DNA from: Flavobacteriaceae bacterium
GTDB taxonomy: Bacteria > Bacteroidota > Bacteroidia > Flavobacteriales > Flavobacteriaceae
DNA: 36,490 nucleotides
Assembly (NCBI GenBank): GCA_024644725.1
Contig: JAHEHE010000020.1
Span: 1 to 36,490, forward strand
Direction of reading: 5' to 3'
This document shows positions 29,576 to 36,490 of this stretch, in pieces; position 1 is the first letter of the stretch; every line of letters starts with the position of its first letter. The position numbers were made by a program, and so were the translations under genes. The notes under the pieces are model-generated. The model was not told the DNA's origin. It searched no databases and saw only the letters and a list, made by a program, of their open reading frames with translations.

Positions 29576-30634
29576 TCAGGAGTCTCCTTTGTATTTATCA
29601 ACAAAGTTCTGTAGGGGCACGGGCAAAGCATGATTCACCAATTCTTTCCACGCCGTGGTTTTGGGTGGTTTTTCATCGGTGTGGATCAACCAGAAATCCA
29701 TGTGAAGCTCTTGGTGAGATAGTTTGTGAATGACAGTCTGTGCATTGAACTTTTTGAGTCCGTAGACCTCCCCGAGGTTAAACTCACTCACCACCTGGTT
29801 TTCTATGCTTTCTGGGTCAGCAAAGGATTCGTAGGATTCGAGCAAAGGAAATTCGTATAGGTGTTTCCAAATGTCTCGACCCGTTCGTTTTTGAATCCGG
29901 GTCAGGCCCTCAGAAGAATCGAGAACGAGATAGTTGAAGTACCGCTTTCGAACTTTGGTCTTTCCTTTCTTGACGGGAAATAGTTGGGTTTCTTTGGCCA
30001 GGTGCGCATAGCATTTTTCCTGAAGAGGGCATGTCTCGCACGAGGGGCTCTTTGGGGTGCAGACAAGTGCACCAAGTTCCATGACGGCCTGGTTGTGATT
30101 GCCTGGTTGCTCGGGGTCGAGAAGCTCCTGGGCAAGTGCCTTGAATTCTTTGATTCCCTTTGAAGAATCTATTGGCGTGCTGATTCCGAAGTATCGGGAG
30201 AGCACTCGGTACACATTTCCATCGACTGTCGCATCAGGGAGATCAAAGGCAATCGATGCGATCGCAGAAGCCGTATAGTCACCCACTCCTTTTAGTTGCA
30301 ACAGCCCTTTGTAATTGCCTGGAAACTTACCACCCAGCTCCTCCGCGATGTTTTTGGCAGTTGCATGCAGGTTCCTCGCTCTTGAGTAGTAGCCCAGTCC
30401 CTGCCAAAGCTTTAAAACCTGCTCCTCGGAGGCTGCAGCCAATTCCAACACCGTGTCAAATTCGGCAGTGAATTTTTCATAATATTCCGTGCCCTGAGCG
30501 ATTCGGGTCTGTTGAAGAATGATTTCTGAGAGCCAAATTTTATAAGGGTCCCTGGACTTTCTCCACGGCAGATCCCTGCGATTCTTTAAATACCACAAAA
30601 TTAATGGCTTAGAAAAGTTGTCTTTTTCTCTCAT
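29576..30634 (-). CDS. mutY: A/G-specific adenine glycosylase
   Basis: A 352-residue repair enzyme that removes adenine paired with 8-oxoguanine. The N-terminal part has R-D-L-P-W-R near residue 19 and the catalytic Glu segment S-E-I-I-L-Q-Q-T. The helix-hairpin-helix L-K-G-V-G-D-Y-T-A-S-A-I and catalytic Asp in A-T-V-D-G-N-V follow. The iron-sulfur loop is C-x6-C-x2-C-x5-C around residue 200. The C-terminal NUDIX-like domain recognises 8-oxoG. Start ATG 30634, only four bases after a -7 element. Confidence 0.96.
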   Translation of the reverse strand: MREKDNFSKPLILWYLKNRRDLPWRKSRDPYKIWLSEIILQQTRIAQGTEYYEKFTAEFDTVLELAAASEEQVLKLWQGLGYYSRARNLHATAKNIAEELGGKFPGNYKGLLQLKGVGDYTASAIASIAFDLPDATVDGNVYRVLSRYFGISTPIDSSKGIKEFKALAQELLDPEQPGNHNQAVMELGALVCTPKSPSCETCPLQEKCYAHLAKETQLFPVKKGKTKVRKRYFNYLVLDSSEGLTRIQKRTGRDIWKHLYEFPLLESYESFADPESIENQVVSEFNLGEVYGLKKFNAQTVIHKLSHQELHMDFWLIHTDEKPPKTTAWKELVNHALPVPLQNFVDKYKGDS

Positions 30635-30638
30635 TTTG

Positions 30639-30646
30639 CAAACGTA
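30639..30646 (-). promoter_or_regulatory. -7 element four bases before the mutY ATG
   Basis: TACGTTTG on the minus strand fits TAnnTTTG exactly. The four-base gap to the start codon implies a leaderless mutY message, the same spacing as at 1485-1492. Confidence 0.55.
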
Positions 30647-30705
30647 GTATTTTTTTATCTAATTAAATTTTAAACATTTAGCTTTCCGAAATTGATTTAA
30701 TGTCT

Positions 30706-30713
30706 TATATTTG
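30706..30713 (+). promoter_or_regulatory. -7 element of the HU gene
   Basis: TATATTTG fits TAnnTTTG, 42 bases before the HU ATG. A TTT about 20 bases upstream may serve as a weak -33 box. Confidence 0.6.
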
Positions 30714-30755
30714 CCGACTCAAATATCGAATTAAATAACATCTAAATAATTAAAA

Positions 30756-31046
30756 ATGACAAAAGCAGAAATTGTAGCTAATATTTCAGAAAAATCTGGT
30801 ATCGAAAAAGCTGATGTGTTAAGAGTGGTTGAAGATTTTATGGTTGAGGTAAAAGATTCTCTGAATTCTGGAAACAATGTTTATTTGAGAGGATTTGGAA
30901 GCTTTATCGTAAAGGAAAGAGCAGAGAAGACTGGAAGAAATATTTCAAAGAACACAACGATCAAGATCCCGGCTCACAATATCCCTGCTTTCAAACCAGC
31001 GAAGGTTTTCGTTGAAAGCGTGAAAAGTGGAGTTCCGGTAAAATAA
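30756..31046 (+). CDS. HU/IHF family DNA-binding protein
   Basis: A 96-residue nucleoid protein. It starts M-T-K-A-E-I-V-A-N-I-S-E-K-S-G and has the signature G-F-G-S-F-x-V-K-E-R-A-x-K-x-G-R-N (47-63), followed by the I-P-A-H-N-I-P-A-F-K-P arm. It bends and compacts DNA as a dimer. Divergent from mutY; followed 21 bases later by a 30-residue basic protein gene that shares its terminator. Confidence 0.96.
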   Translation: MTKAEIVANISEKSGIEKADVLRVVEDFMVEVKDSLNSGNNVYLRGFGSFIVKERAEKTGRNISKNTTIKIPAHNIPAFKPAKVFVESVKSGVPVK

Positions 31047-31067
31047 AAATTCAATAATCCAGTTATT

Positions 31068-31160
31068 ATGCCAAGCGGTAAAAAAAGAAAACGAAGCAAA
31101 ATTTCGACCCACAAGCGGAAGAAAAGAAGCAGACAAAACCGACATAAGAAGAAAAAATAG
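31068..31160 (+). CDS. 30-residue very basic protein
   Basis: A 30-codon frame, ATG 31068 to TAG 31160. It reads M-P-S-G-K-K-R-K-R-S-K-I-S-T-H-K-R-K-K-R and ends R-H-K-K-K-K, with nearly two-thirds Lys/Arg/His. I recall a near-identical peptide downstream of HU in many Flavobacteriia, which supports a real gene; this is memory, not a search. A small basic peptide of this kind is likely to bind rRNA or DNA. It is not bTHX, whose start is different. It lies between HU and a perfect terminator, so it is transcribed with HU. Confidence 0.75.
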   Translation: MPSGKKRKRSKISTHKRKKRSRQNRHKKKK

Positions 31161-31190
31161 CAAATAGGTGAGCAATCACCTATTTGTTTT
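31161..31190 (+). terminator. Terminator of the HU operon
   Basis: A perfect 11-bp stem (31161-31171 with 31176-31186), loop GCAA, then TTTT. It begins directly after the TAG of the 30-residue protein. Confidence 0.92.
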
Positions 31191-31221
31191 ATCTTCTCGT
31201 CCTTACGTTCATTGACATAAA

Positions 31222-31263
31222 ATTTGCGAAAGCAAATACGGCGGTTATCAAAAACAGATAGCC
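31222..31263 (+). promoter_or_regulatory. Two adjacent stem-loops upstream of RNase E/G
   Basis: ATTTGC-GAAA-GCAAAT (31222-31237) is a 6-bp stem with a GNRA loop. GGTTATC (31243-31249) then pairs with GATAGCC (31257-31263) with one wobble. Both lie 66-107 bases before the GTG start. E. coli RNase E controls its own message through hairpins in the leader, so a like role is possible. Confidence 0.4.
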
Positions 31264-31328
31264 AAAATATTTATTAATCTATCCGTACCGGAGTATTTAT
31301 TCTGGTAGGATGCAAAAAATATAACAGA

Positions 31329-32867
31329 GTGAAAACTGAATTAATAATTAGATCGAATTCCTCTGATATAGATTTTGCCTTATTAAAAGATGGGAAACTT
31401 GTTGAGTTACACAAAGAGACTTTAGACAACAACTTTTCAGTTGGTGACATATTTTTAGCAAAAGTCAAGAAAACATTATCCGGACTCAATGCTTCATTTG
31501 TAAATGTAGGAAGTGAAAAAGATGCCTTTCTGCATTATCATGATTTGGGCCCGCAATTATCATCTTTACAAAAATTCACTCATCAAGTTACATCAGGTAA
31601 AAGAAGGGATTACACGCTGAAGAATTTCAAGTTCGACAAGGATATCAACAAGCATGGTAAAATTGACGACGTCATTAAAGGGGGTCAGAATCTGTTGGTT
31701 CAGGTTGTAAAAGAACCGATTTCGACCAAAGGTCCCCGAATAAGTTCAGAGCTTTCTATCGCCGGTAGATACCTCGTGCTGGTTCCATTCTCTGACCGGG
31801 TTTCTGTATCTCAAAAGATCAGCAACAACAAGGAGAAGGAGCGGTTGAAGCGATTGGCCCAGAGCATCAAGCCCAAGGGGTTTGGGGTTATTCTGAGAAC
31901 GGTTGCACAAGACATCAAGGTGGCTGAATTGGATCGTGACCTGCAGAATTCTTTGCAGCGATGGATCAACATGTGCAAGCAATTGCCACGTGCCAAAGCC
32001 CCACAGAAGGTACTTTCGGAACTCAATAGGGCCTCGTCCATTTTGAGAGACATTTTCGATGAGTCTTTTACGAGCATCGTTACCGATGACGCGACTTTGC
32101 ACCAGGAAATCCTGGACTACTTAGAGCGCATCGCGCCTGAGAAAAAGTCGATGGCGAAGCACTACAAATCGAGAGTTCCAATTTTTGACTTTTACGGGAT
32201 TGAGCGGCAAATCAAAGCCGCATTCGGTCGTACCGTTTCGATGAGAAAAGGAGCATACCTGGTGATCGAGCATACGGAAGCCATGCACGTCATTGACGTG
32301 AATAGCGGAAACCGATCCAACAGGGCGAATTCCCAAGCCGACACAGCTCTGGAAGTGAATATGATTGCAGCTACTGAGATTGCGCGACAATTGCAGCTCA
32401 GGGATATGGGTGGAATCATTGTAGTCGATTTTATAGACATGCATGTCGCGGCACACAGAAAAAAGCTCTATGAGCATTTGAAAGATGCGATGAAATCGTC
32501 TCGTACCAAGCACAAGATTTTACCTCCCAGCAAGTTCGGACTCATTCAAATTACAAGACAGCGTGTGCGGCCCGAACGAAACATCAAAACACAAGAAGAG
32601 AATCCAAACAAGAACGGGGAAGTTGAAGCCCCGATAGTCCTGATCGAACAGATCGAAGCGAGATTAAAAAAAGTAATGGAAGACAACCCATCGGGTATCG
32701 CACTGCATGTGCATTCGTTTGTAGCTTCCTACCTGACTTGCGGTCTGAAATCGATTCAGATGAAATGGTTCTTCAAATACAGAAAATGGATCACAGTCAT
32801 CTCAAGGGATGCATATCCGTACCTGAAGTTTGAATTCTTCGATAAGAATGATGAGATAATAAGGTAA
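31329..32867 (+). CDS. rng: Ribonuclease E/G family endoribonuclease, GTG start
   Basis: A 512-residue RNase G-type enzyme without the long C-terminal scaffold of RNase E. Order: an S1 RNA-binding domain (about 35-125, with G-L-N-A-S-F-V-N-V-G-S-E-K-D-A-F-L-H), a 5'-sensor/RNase H-like part, then the DNase I-like catalytic part with metal-binding Asp in V-I-D-V-N-S-G (D323) and V-V-D-F-I-D-M (D367). Near the C-terminus S-Y-L-T-C has a single Cys; the zinc-link pair of RNase E is not evident. It matures rRNA and starts mRNA decay. Start is GTG 31329, giving the usual M-x-x-E-L-I-I-R-S-N. The symbol follows the short RNase G form. Confidence 0.94.
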   Translation: MKTELIIRSNSSDIDFALLKDGKLVELHKETLDNNFSVGDIFLAKVKKTLSGLNASFVNVGSEKDAFLHYHDLGPQLSSLQKFTHQVTSGKRRDYTLKNFKFDKDINKHGKIDDVIKGGQNLLVQVVKEPISTKGPRISSELSIAGRYLVLVPFSDRVSVSQKISNNKEKERLKRLAQSIKPKGFGVILRTVAQDIKVAELDRDLQNSLQRWINMCKQLPRAKAPQKVLSELNRASSILRDIFDESFTSIVTDDATLHQEILDYLERIAPEKKSMAKHYKSRVPIFDFYGIERQIKAAFGRTVSMRKGAYLVIEHTEAMHVIDVNSGNRSNRANSQADTALEVNMIAATEIARQLQLRDMGGIIVVDFIDMHVAAHRKKLYEHLKDAMKSSRTKHKILPPSKFGLIQITRQRVRPERNIKTQEENPNKNGEVEAPIVLIEQIEARLKKVMEDNPSGIALHVHSFVASYLTCGLKSIQMKWFFKYRKWITVISRDAYPYLKFEFFDKNDEIIR

Positions 32868-32878
32868 GTATATATCAC

Positions 32879-32909
32879 AAAGCCCACCCGAAACGGTGGG
32901 CTTTTTTTA
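32879..32909 (+). terminator. Terminator of the RNase E/G gene
   Basis: AGCCCACC (32881-32888) pairs with GGTGGGCT (32895-32902), followed by seven T. It separates this gene from the convergent T9SS cargo gene and may partly serve both. Confidence 0.9.
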
Positions 32910-32912
32910 TGC

Positions 32913-35900
32913 TCATAAGTGAAGGATGCTGGTCGTCAGAACCCCCCTGTTCTTTGTGGCTACCTGCAGGAAGTAGACTGAATTGTGAGCGATGTCCAGC
33001 CCGCTGATCCTGGCGGCTTTATCCCGGGGCTTGGCAGATACAACGGTTCTGCCGAGCAGATCATAGAGTCTCATTTCGAGGATTTCGCTGTTGGCCCGGG
33101 TCCTGACCTCAAGCACTTCGTTTTGAAGAGACCAGATGATTTTATCAGGGCTGTCCGGGTTGGGAGTTTCCTCTTCTTCTCCCAAAGACAGATCCGAATC
33201 CTCCCGATCATAAAATTGCACGACAAATCTTTCTTCATAGGTTCCAGGGCCCGAAGTGATAAAGTCATAAGAGCCTTCTTTGAGGTTGTGCAGAACATCT
33301 TTTTCCCGGTCATGGAGGTAGACGCCGTGGGTCTGCAATGAAGGGGTCAGATGATCGATTTCGATTCGCAACGAATCGATTTGATCAGACTTGACCTCAA
33401 TACTGAGCGGAATTTTCTCTTCTCCAGTCAAAGGTGGTTCGCCTCGAATCGCCAGATTTCTTGAACCCAACTTAGAATACAGCTCAACATGGGTATTGGC
33501 TGAGAGTCGTTTGCCATCAAAATACGTATCAAAACCAGGAGTTGCTCCCTCTTTGAAACCAATGAGGACCTGGCTGAATGCTCCTTCTTTGCTGGAAAGA
33601 TTGAGCCAGATTTTCTTTTCGTCTTGAACTTCTTTGGTTCTCGAGGGCTTGAAAAAATTCTCAGGTAGTCCCACCCGTCGCATTTCGTTGGTGAATCTTA
33701 AAGTTCCACGAGTCAGGGCTTCAGTGAAAAACCCTTGTCCGCAGGCTATGTTCCCATTCGGGGCAGGACCACCCGAGCCGGCTTGAACGCCGCCCATGCC
33801 CACAGTATAAATCGCATAGTCTGAGCTGGAATATTCATTCTGCCCGGTATTTTCATCGAATTGCAAAGGGGTATTATGCGTCCAGAAATACAGGGTCCCA
33901 CTGATCAGACCGGCATTGAACGGGTCGGTGACAAGGGCCTCAGCATCCAGGGTGCAGGGATACGGATTGCCGATCAGGTTCCAGTCGTCGTCAGAGTTTT
34001 GAGTACCCAGTAGATTGACAGGGATCTCGATGTGTCCGTTATTGGGCTTGCCTTTGAATACGACCCGTTGGCGGTTATCAATGGGAAGGGTCTCTGGAGC
34101 AAGAAGCGCATAGCCTTTTCCCGGGATCATCTTCCCGGCTTCAAGGACCCAGGCCTCCCCGCTGTCGTCCTTGCCGTCACCATCTTCATCGGAAAAGAGC
34201 GGTGCTGAAAAAGAATAGATATGTCTGGGATCTGATCCTGGAAAGGTGCCTGCCAATTCAGCAGATTGAACCGGGCTGGACCAATAGGTGTAGTCAAAGG
34301 GAGAAAGAGTCGAGCTCGTTTTATGAATCCGTATCTCACCCTCTCCGAGAACCTGACCTGAATTTTCAAGCATCAGCAGTTCACCCTCGTTCATGATGTC
34401 AAGTGAACCTTGCACTTCCAGGTCGCTTCGAACTGTGATATGACCCCCGGATTCAACAACCAAGCCGACACCCATTGGAATCTCAAGGCTACAAGCGCGC
34501 AGATTTCCATGGGATGAGGTAATGAAATCATCCTCCAGAACAACCCTCCGATAAAGGCTTGGAGCCCCGTTGGTCCAGCTGTTTTGTCGAAATCGGGTTT
34601 CCCCGAGATAATACTCACCCATCCGTTGAGGATAACCCGGTTCTGCATTGTCAATTTCATTGGGCCCAAAAGGGTACCAGTGGTCGGGATGAAAACCGGA
34701 ATGTGGATTTTCCTGCTCGCAACCGAATTTTCGGACATAGGCGATGTCCTGCCCCCAGGGCCCGTTTCGTCCAATGATGTCCAGGCGATTTTCCCAACAG
34801 GTCTCATCACCTGAAGTCGAGATCACCAACACATCATCTCCGTTGAATCCGCATACGCTGGTGCTGATCTCCGATCCATCGAGGGCATATGCCGGCTTCG
34901 AGACGTTGAGCGAGGCTCTGAACTTGACAGCTTCTCCAGGCGCCATGTTGGGGATGGCCCTTTTTACGCTGGGTCGTTTTCCAATCGGCCCGTCGAGCAG
35001 GTTCTGGCGAAAAAGCGCCAGAAAAAAGGTGTCAGCAGGCGTCGGGTTAGCGCTGATATTAGTCACTTCCACCCACCGATTATTGCCTTCTCCTTCATAA
35101 TAGGTGCTGATCATCAGGGGGCTGGAAGTGTAGGAAGTTCCTTCTCCCTGGAGCAAAAATTCGTGATTCGGCTCGGAAGGATCATTGTTTTTGATGTGCA
35201 GAAAAGCGTTGCGAATTCCCGGGCCTTTGGGCGAAAAGCTTACTCTTAGGGTCAGGCTCTCCCCGGTATTGAGTGGAGTTAAGTCGAACTGTCCAAGATT
35301 GAAATCGGATGCATGCTCGCCAATAAGTTCGATACGGGCCAATTCCAGGGGTGAAGTACCCAGGTTGACAATGGTGAATTCATTGTCGATACGAGCTGAG
35401 GATCCCACGTCCAAATAACCGAAATATGTGTTGTCGGCAAATTCAGAGCTTCCTTTACCATCCGGAATTTCCAGTCCGTTGCCTAAAACTGCAATCTCAG
35501 GCATCGGTCCCGAGCAGGAAGACTGGTGTCGACCAAGATCGGCAACTTGTTCGAGGGCATACAGGTCCCACTGTTCCGGATTGTATTGCCTTACCGGATT
35601 TTGAATATGACTTTTTCGTCGCAGAACCCGGTCTTTTCCAAATTCCAAAGAATCGCCAATGACGCCGATCAGATCGACAAGAAACCCCTCTTTTCGAAGA
35701 CCGATTTTATCGTCCCCGTTGAAATCCAGGGTGGCGCTTCCGGTGCTGAGATCGGAATCCACTCCCAGGTTCTCGTTTTGATCTTCGACGAGAAAAGTCT
35801 CATAGGGCCCGAGCTCGCCGTTCAGGTCAAGTGGAGAGGAAGGCTCCAGGTTGCTTCCGGTATATTTTACCAGCTCATACCCATTGAGGGAAACCATCTC

Positions 35901-36490
35901 CGGCGAAGGATTGTATATTTCGATGTAGTTGTTGCGGTGCGAGCTGCTGGAAGTTCCCTCTGCATATTCTGAGATGAACAGCTCTGAGCAAGGAACCAAG
36001 GGTGTTCCCTCGAGTCGAATATCGTCGATCCCGGCCTGGTCGCTGCCGTTTTGCTTGACATAGATTCTCAACCCAAACTCGGATACCGCATCCGGAACCT
36101 CGATTTCAGCTTCTATCCATCCGTTGGTGGTCAGGTCGCTGATCCCGTCAATAAACACGATACGCTCTTGCGCCAGCCCGTCGAACCGGGGTTCGAGCTC
36201 GATGTCGTCCCCCGAGTCGAAACCGATGACTTGTATGTGCATCCGGCAAGTGACCGAACGAAACCTCGAAATATCAACTCCCGGTAGCTCGATCCACTCA
36301 AAACCGTTCGATCCGCAGTCTCCGTTGAGATCCTGGATGCCCCAGAAATGATTTCCCTCTCTGGGATCTATGTCGCCAAGTGTCTCCACGACATTCCAAA
36401 CATCATCTCCAGAAGTACAGGGAGGAACAGAATAAGATAGAGGGCTCCATGACGAACCGGAAACTTCAAATCCGTGTTGGGCAATCAGGT
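32913..36490 (-). CDS. Very large T9SS cargo protein with lamin-tail and choice-of-anchor domains (N-terminus off window)
   Basis: The frame is open through the right edge, so at least 1191 residues are seen and the signal peptide is missing. A GTG at 36389 is internal, not a start. Domains in order from the visible part: a jelly-roll-like segment; a lamin-tail domain (L-F-I-S-E-Y-A-E-G-T...N-N-Y-I-E-I-Y-N); a choice-of-anchor D/HYDIN-like segment (A-S-D-F-N-L-G...V-S-F-S-P-K-G-P-G); a second, more diverged lamin-tail-like domain (M-I-S-T-Y-Y-E-G-E-G-N-N-R-W-V-E-V); a beta-rich region with S-D-E-D-G-D-G-K-D-D-S-G-E; and W-N-L-I-G-N-P-Y-P. The last 75 residues are a type A T9SS sorting domain (M-R-L-Y-D-L-L-G-R-T-V-V). 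It is exported and anchored or released outside; no catalytic domain is seen. Confidence 0.85.
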   Translation of the reverse strand, partial: LIAQHGFEVSGSSWSPLSYSVPPCTSGDDVWNVVETLGDIDPREGNHFWGIQDLNGDCGSNGFEWIELPGVDISRFRSVTCRMHIQVIGFDSGDDIELEPRFDGLAQERIVFIDGISDLTTNGWIEAEIEVPDAVSEFGLRIYVKQNGSDQAGIDDIRLEGTPLVPCSELFISEYAEGTSSSSHRNNYIEIYNPSPEMVSLNGYELVKYTGSNLEPSSPLDLNGELGPYETFLVEDQNENLGVDSDLSTGSATLDFNGDDKIGLRKEGFLVDLIGVIGDSLEFGKDRVLRRKSHIQNPVRQYNPEQWDLYALEQVADLGRHQSSCSGPMPEIAVLGNGLEIPDGKGSSEFADNTYFGYLDVGSSARIDNEFTIVNLGTSPLELARIELIGEHASDFNLGQFDLTPLNTGESLTLRVSFSPKGPGIRNAFLHIKNNDPSEPNHEFLLQGEGTSYTSSPLMISTYYEGEGNNRWVEVTNISANPTPADTFFLALFRQNLLDGPIGKRPSVKRAIPNMAPGEAVKFRASLNVSKPAYALDGSEISTSVCGFNGDDVLVISTSGDETCWENRLDIIGRNGPWGQDIAYVRKFGCEQENPHSGFHPDHWYPFGPNEIDNAEPGYPQRMGEYYLGETRFRQNSWTNGAPSLYRRVVLEDDFITSSHGNLRACSLEIPMGVGLVVESGGHITVRSDLEVQGSLDIMNEGELLMLENSGQVLGEGEIRIHKTSSTLSPFDYTYWSSPVQSAELAGTFPGSDPRHIYSFSAPLFSDEDGDGKDDSGEAWVLEAGKMIPGKGYALLAPETLPIDNRQRVVFKGKPNNGHIEIPVNLLGTQNSDDDWNLIGNPYPCTLDAEALVTDPFNAGLISGTLYFWTHNTPLQFDENTGQNEYSSSDYAIYTVGMGGVQAGSGGPAPNGNIACGQGFFTEALTRGTLRFTNEMRRVGLPENFFKPSRTKEVQDEKKIWLNLSSKEGAFSQVLIGFKEGATPGFDTYFDGKRLSANTHVELYSKLGSRNLAIRGEPPLTGEEKIPLSIEVKSDQIDSLRIEIDHLTPSLQTHGVYLHDREKDVLHNLKEGSYDFITSGPGTYEERFVVQFYDREDSDLSLGEEEETPNPDSPDKIIWSLQNEVLEVRTRANSEILEMRLYDLLGRTVVSAKPRDKAARISGLDIAHNSVYFLQVATKNRGVLTTSILHL

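Noticed and set aside
1-36490. CRISPR array, insertion sequence, prophage or toxin-antitoxin/defence module
   Set aside because: I found no spaced repeats, transposase, integrase, or defence-gene motifs on either strand.

Overview
This window looks like chromosome of a gliding, Type IX secretion-capable member of the Flavobacteriaceae (Bacteroidota) with moderate GC. The evidence is gldD and gldE, a T9SS cargo protein, a group III glutamine synthetase, Bacteroidota -7 promoter elements (TAnnTTTG) before many genes, almost no Shine-Dalgarno sites, and several TTG/GTG starts. I cannot name the genus from sequence alone.

Layout. 1-878: a truncated, visibly AT-rich unknown gene, then a gene-poor stretch with three hairpins lying downstream of the 3' end of a minus-strand tRNA-Arg(ACG). 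879-3608 (minus): tRNA-Arg, a DUF2007 protein, a 50-residue conserved small protein, and a BlaR1-like M56 membrane peptidase with its BlaI repressor. A double operator-like dyad separates blaI from a divergent CaCA cation exchanger. 4782-8164: two different glutamine synthetases (GSII and GSIII), transcribed divergently. 8215-9900: secreted M20 amidohydrolase and a rhodanese. 9972-14501 (minus): alaS, a secreted esterase and a GSCFA protein. 14622-18812 (plus): M23 peptidase, MerR-type regulator, LemA, TPM-domain protein, a PaaE-like 2Fe-2S oxidoreductase and a LysE exporter. 18809-21563 (minus): Wzx-type flippase, dut and a TPR protein. 21711-23476 (minus): EamA transporter, then rplU-rpmA. 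23556-26004 (plus): four lipoproteins (HMA-like, SYLF, TonB-C-like and a small Ala/Glu helix protein). 26086-30634 (minus): mutY, ssb, gldE, gldD, ctaA. 30756-32867 (plus): HU, a 30-residue basic protein and RNase E/G. 32913-36490 (minus): a very large T9SS cargo protein whose N-terminus lies off the right edge.

Most of the window is core flavobacterial chromosome. I see no CRISPR array, transposase, phage module or recognisable defence system. The best leads are subtle: a UGA that interrupts a Cys-rich tail in a small lipoprotein; a 20-bp-periodic double dyad at the blaI promoter; a lipoprotein cluster with shared N-termini, one of which carries a TonB-like C-terminal domain; a palindrome over the predicted alaS transcription start; paired hairpins before the RNase E/G gene; and apparently leaderless promoters with identical spacing. 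All functional assignments come from reading protein motifs by eye; no database search was run.
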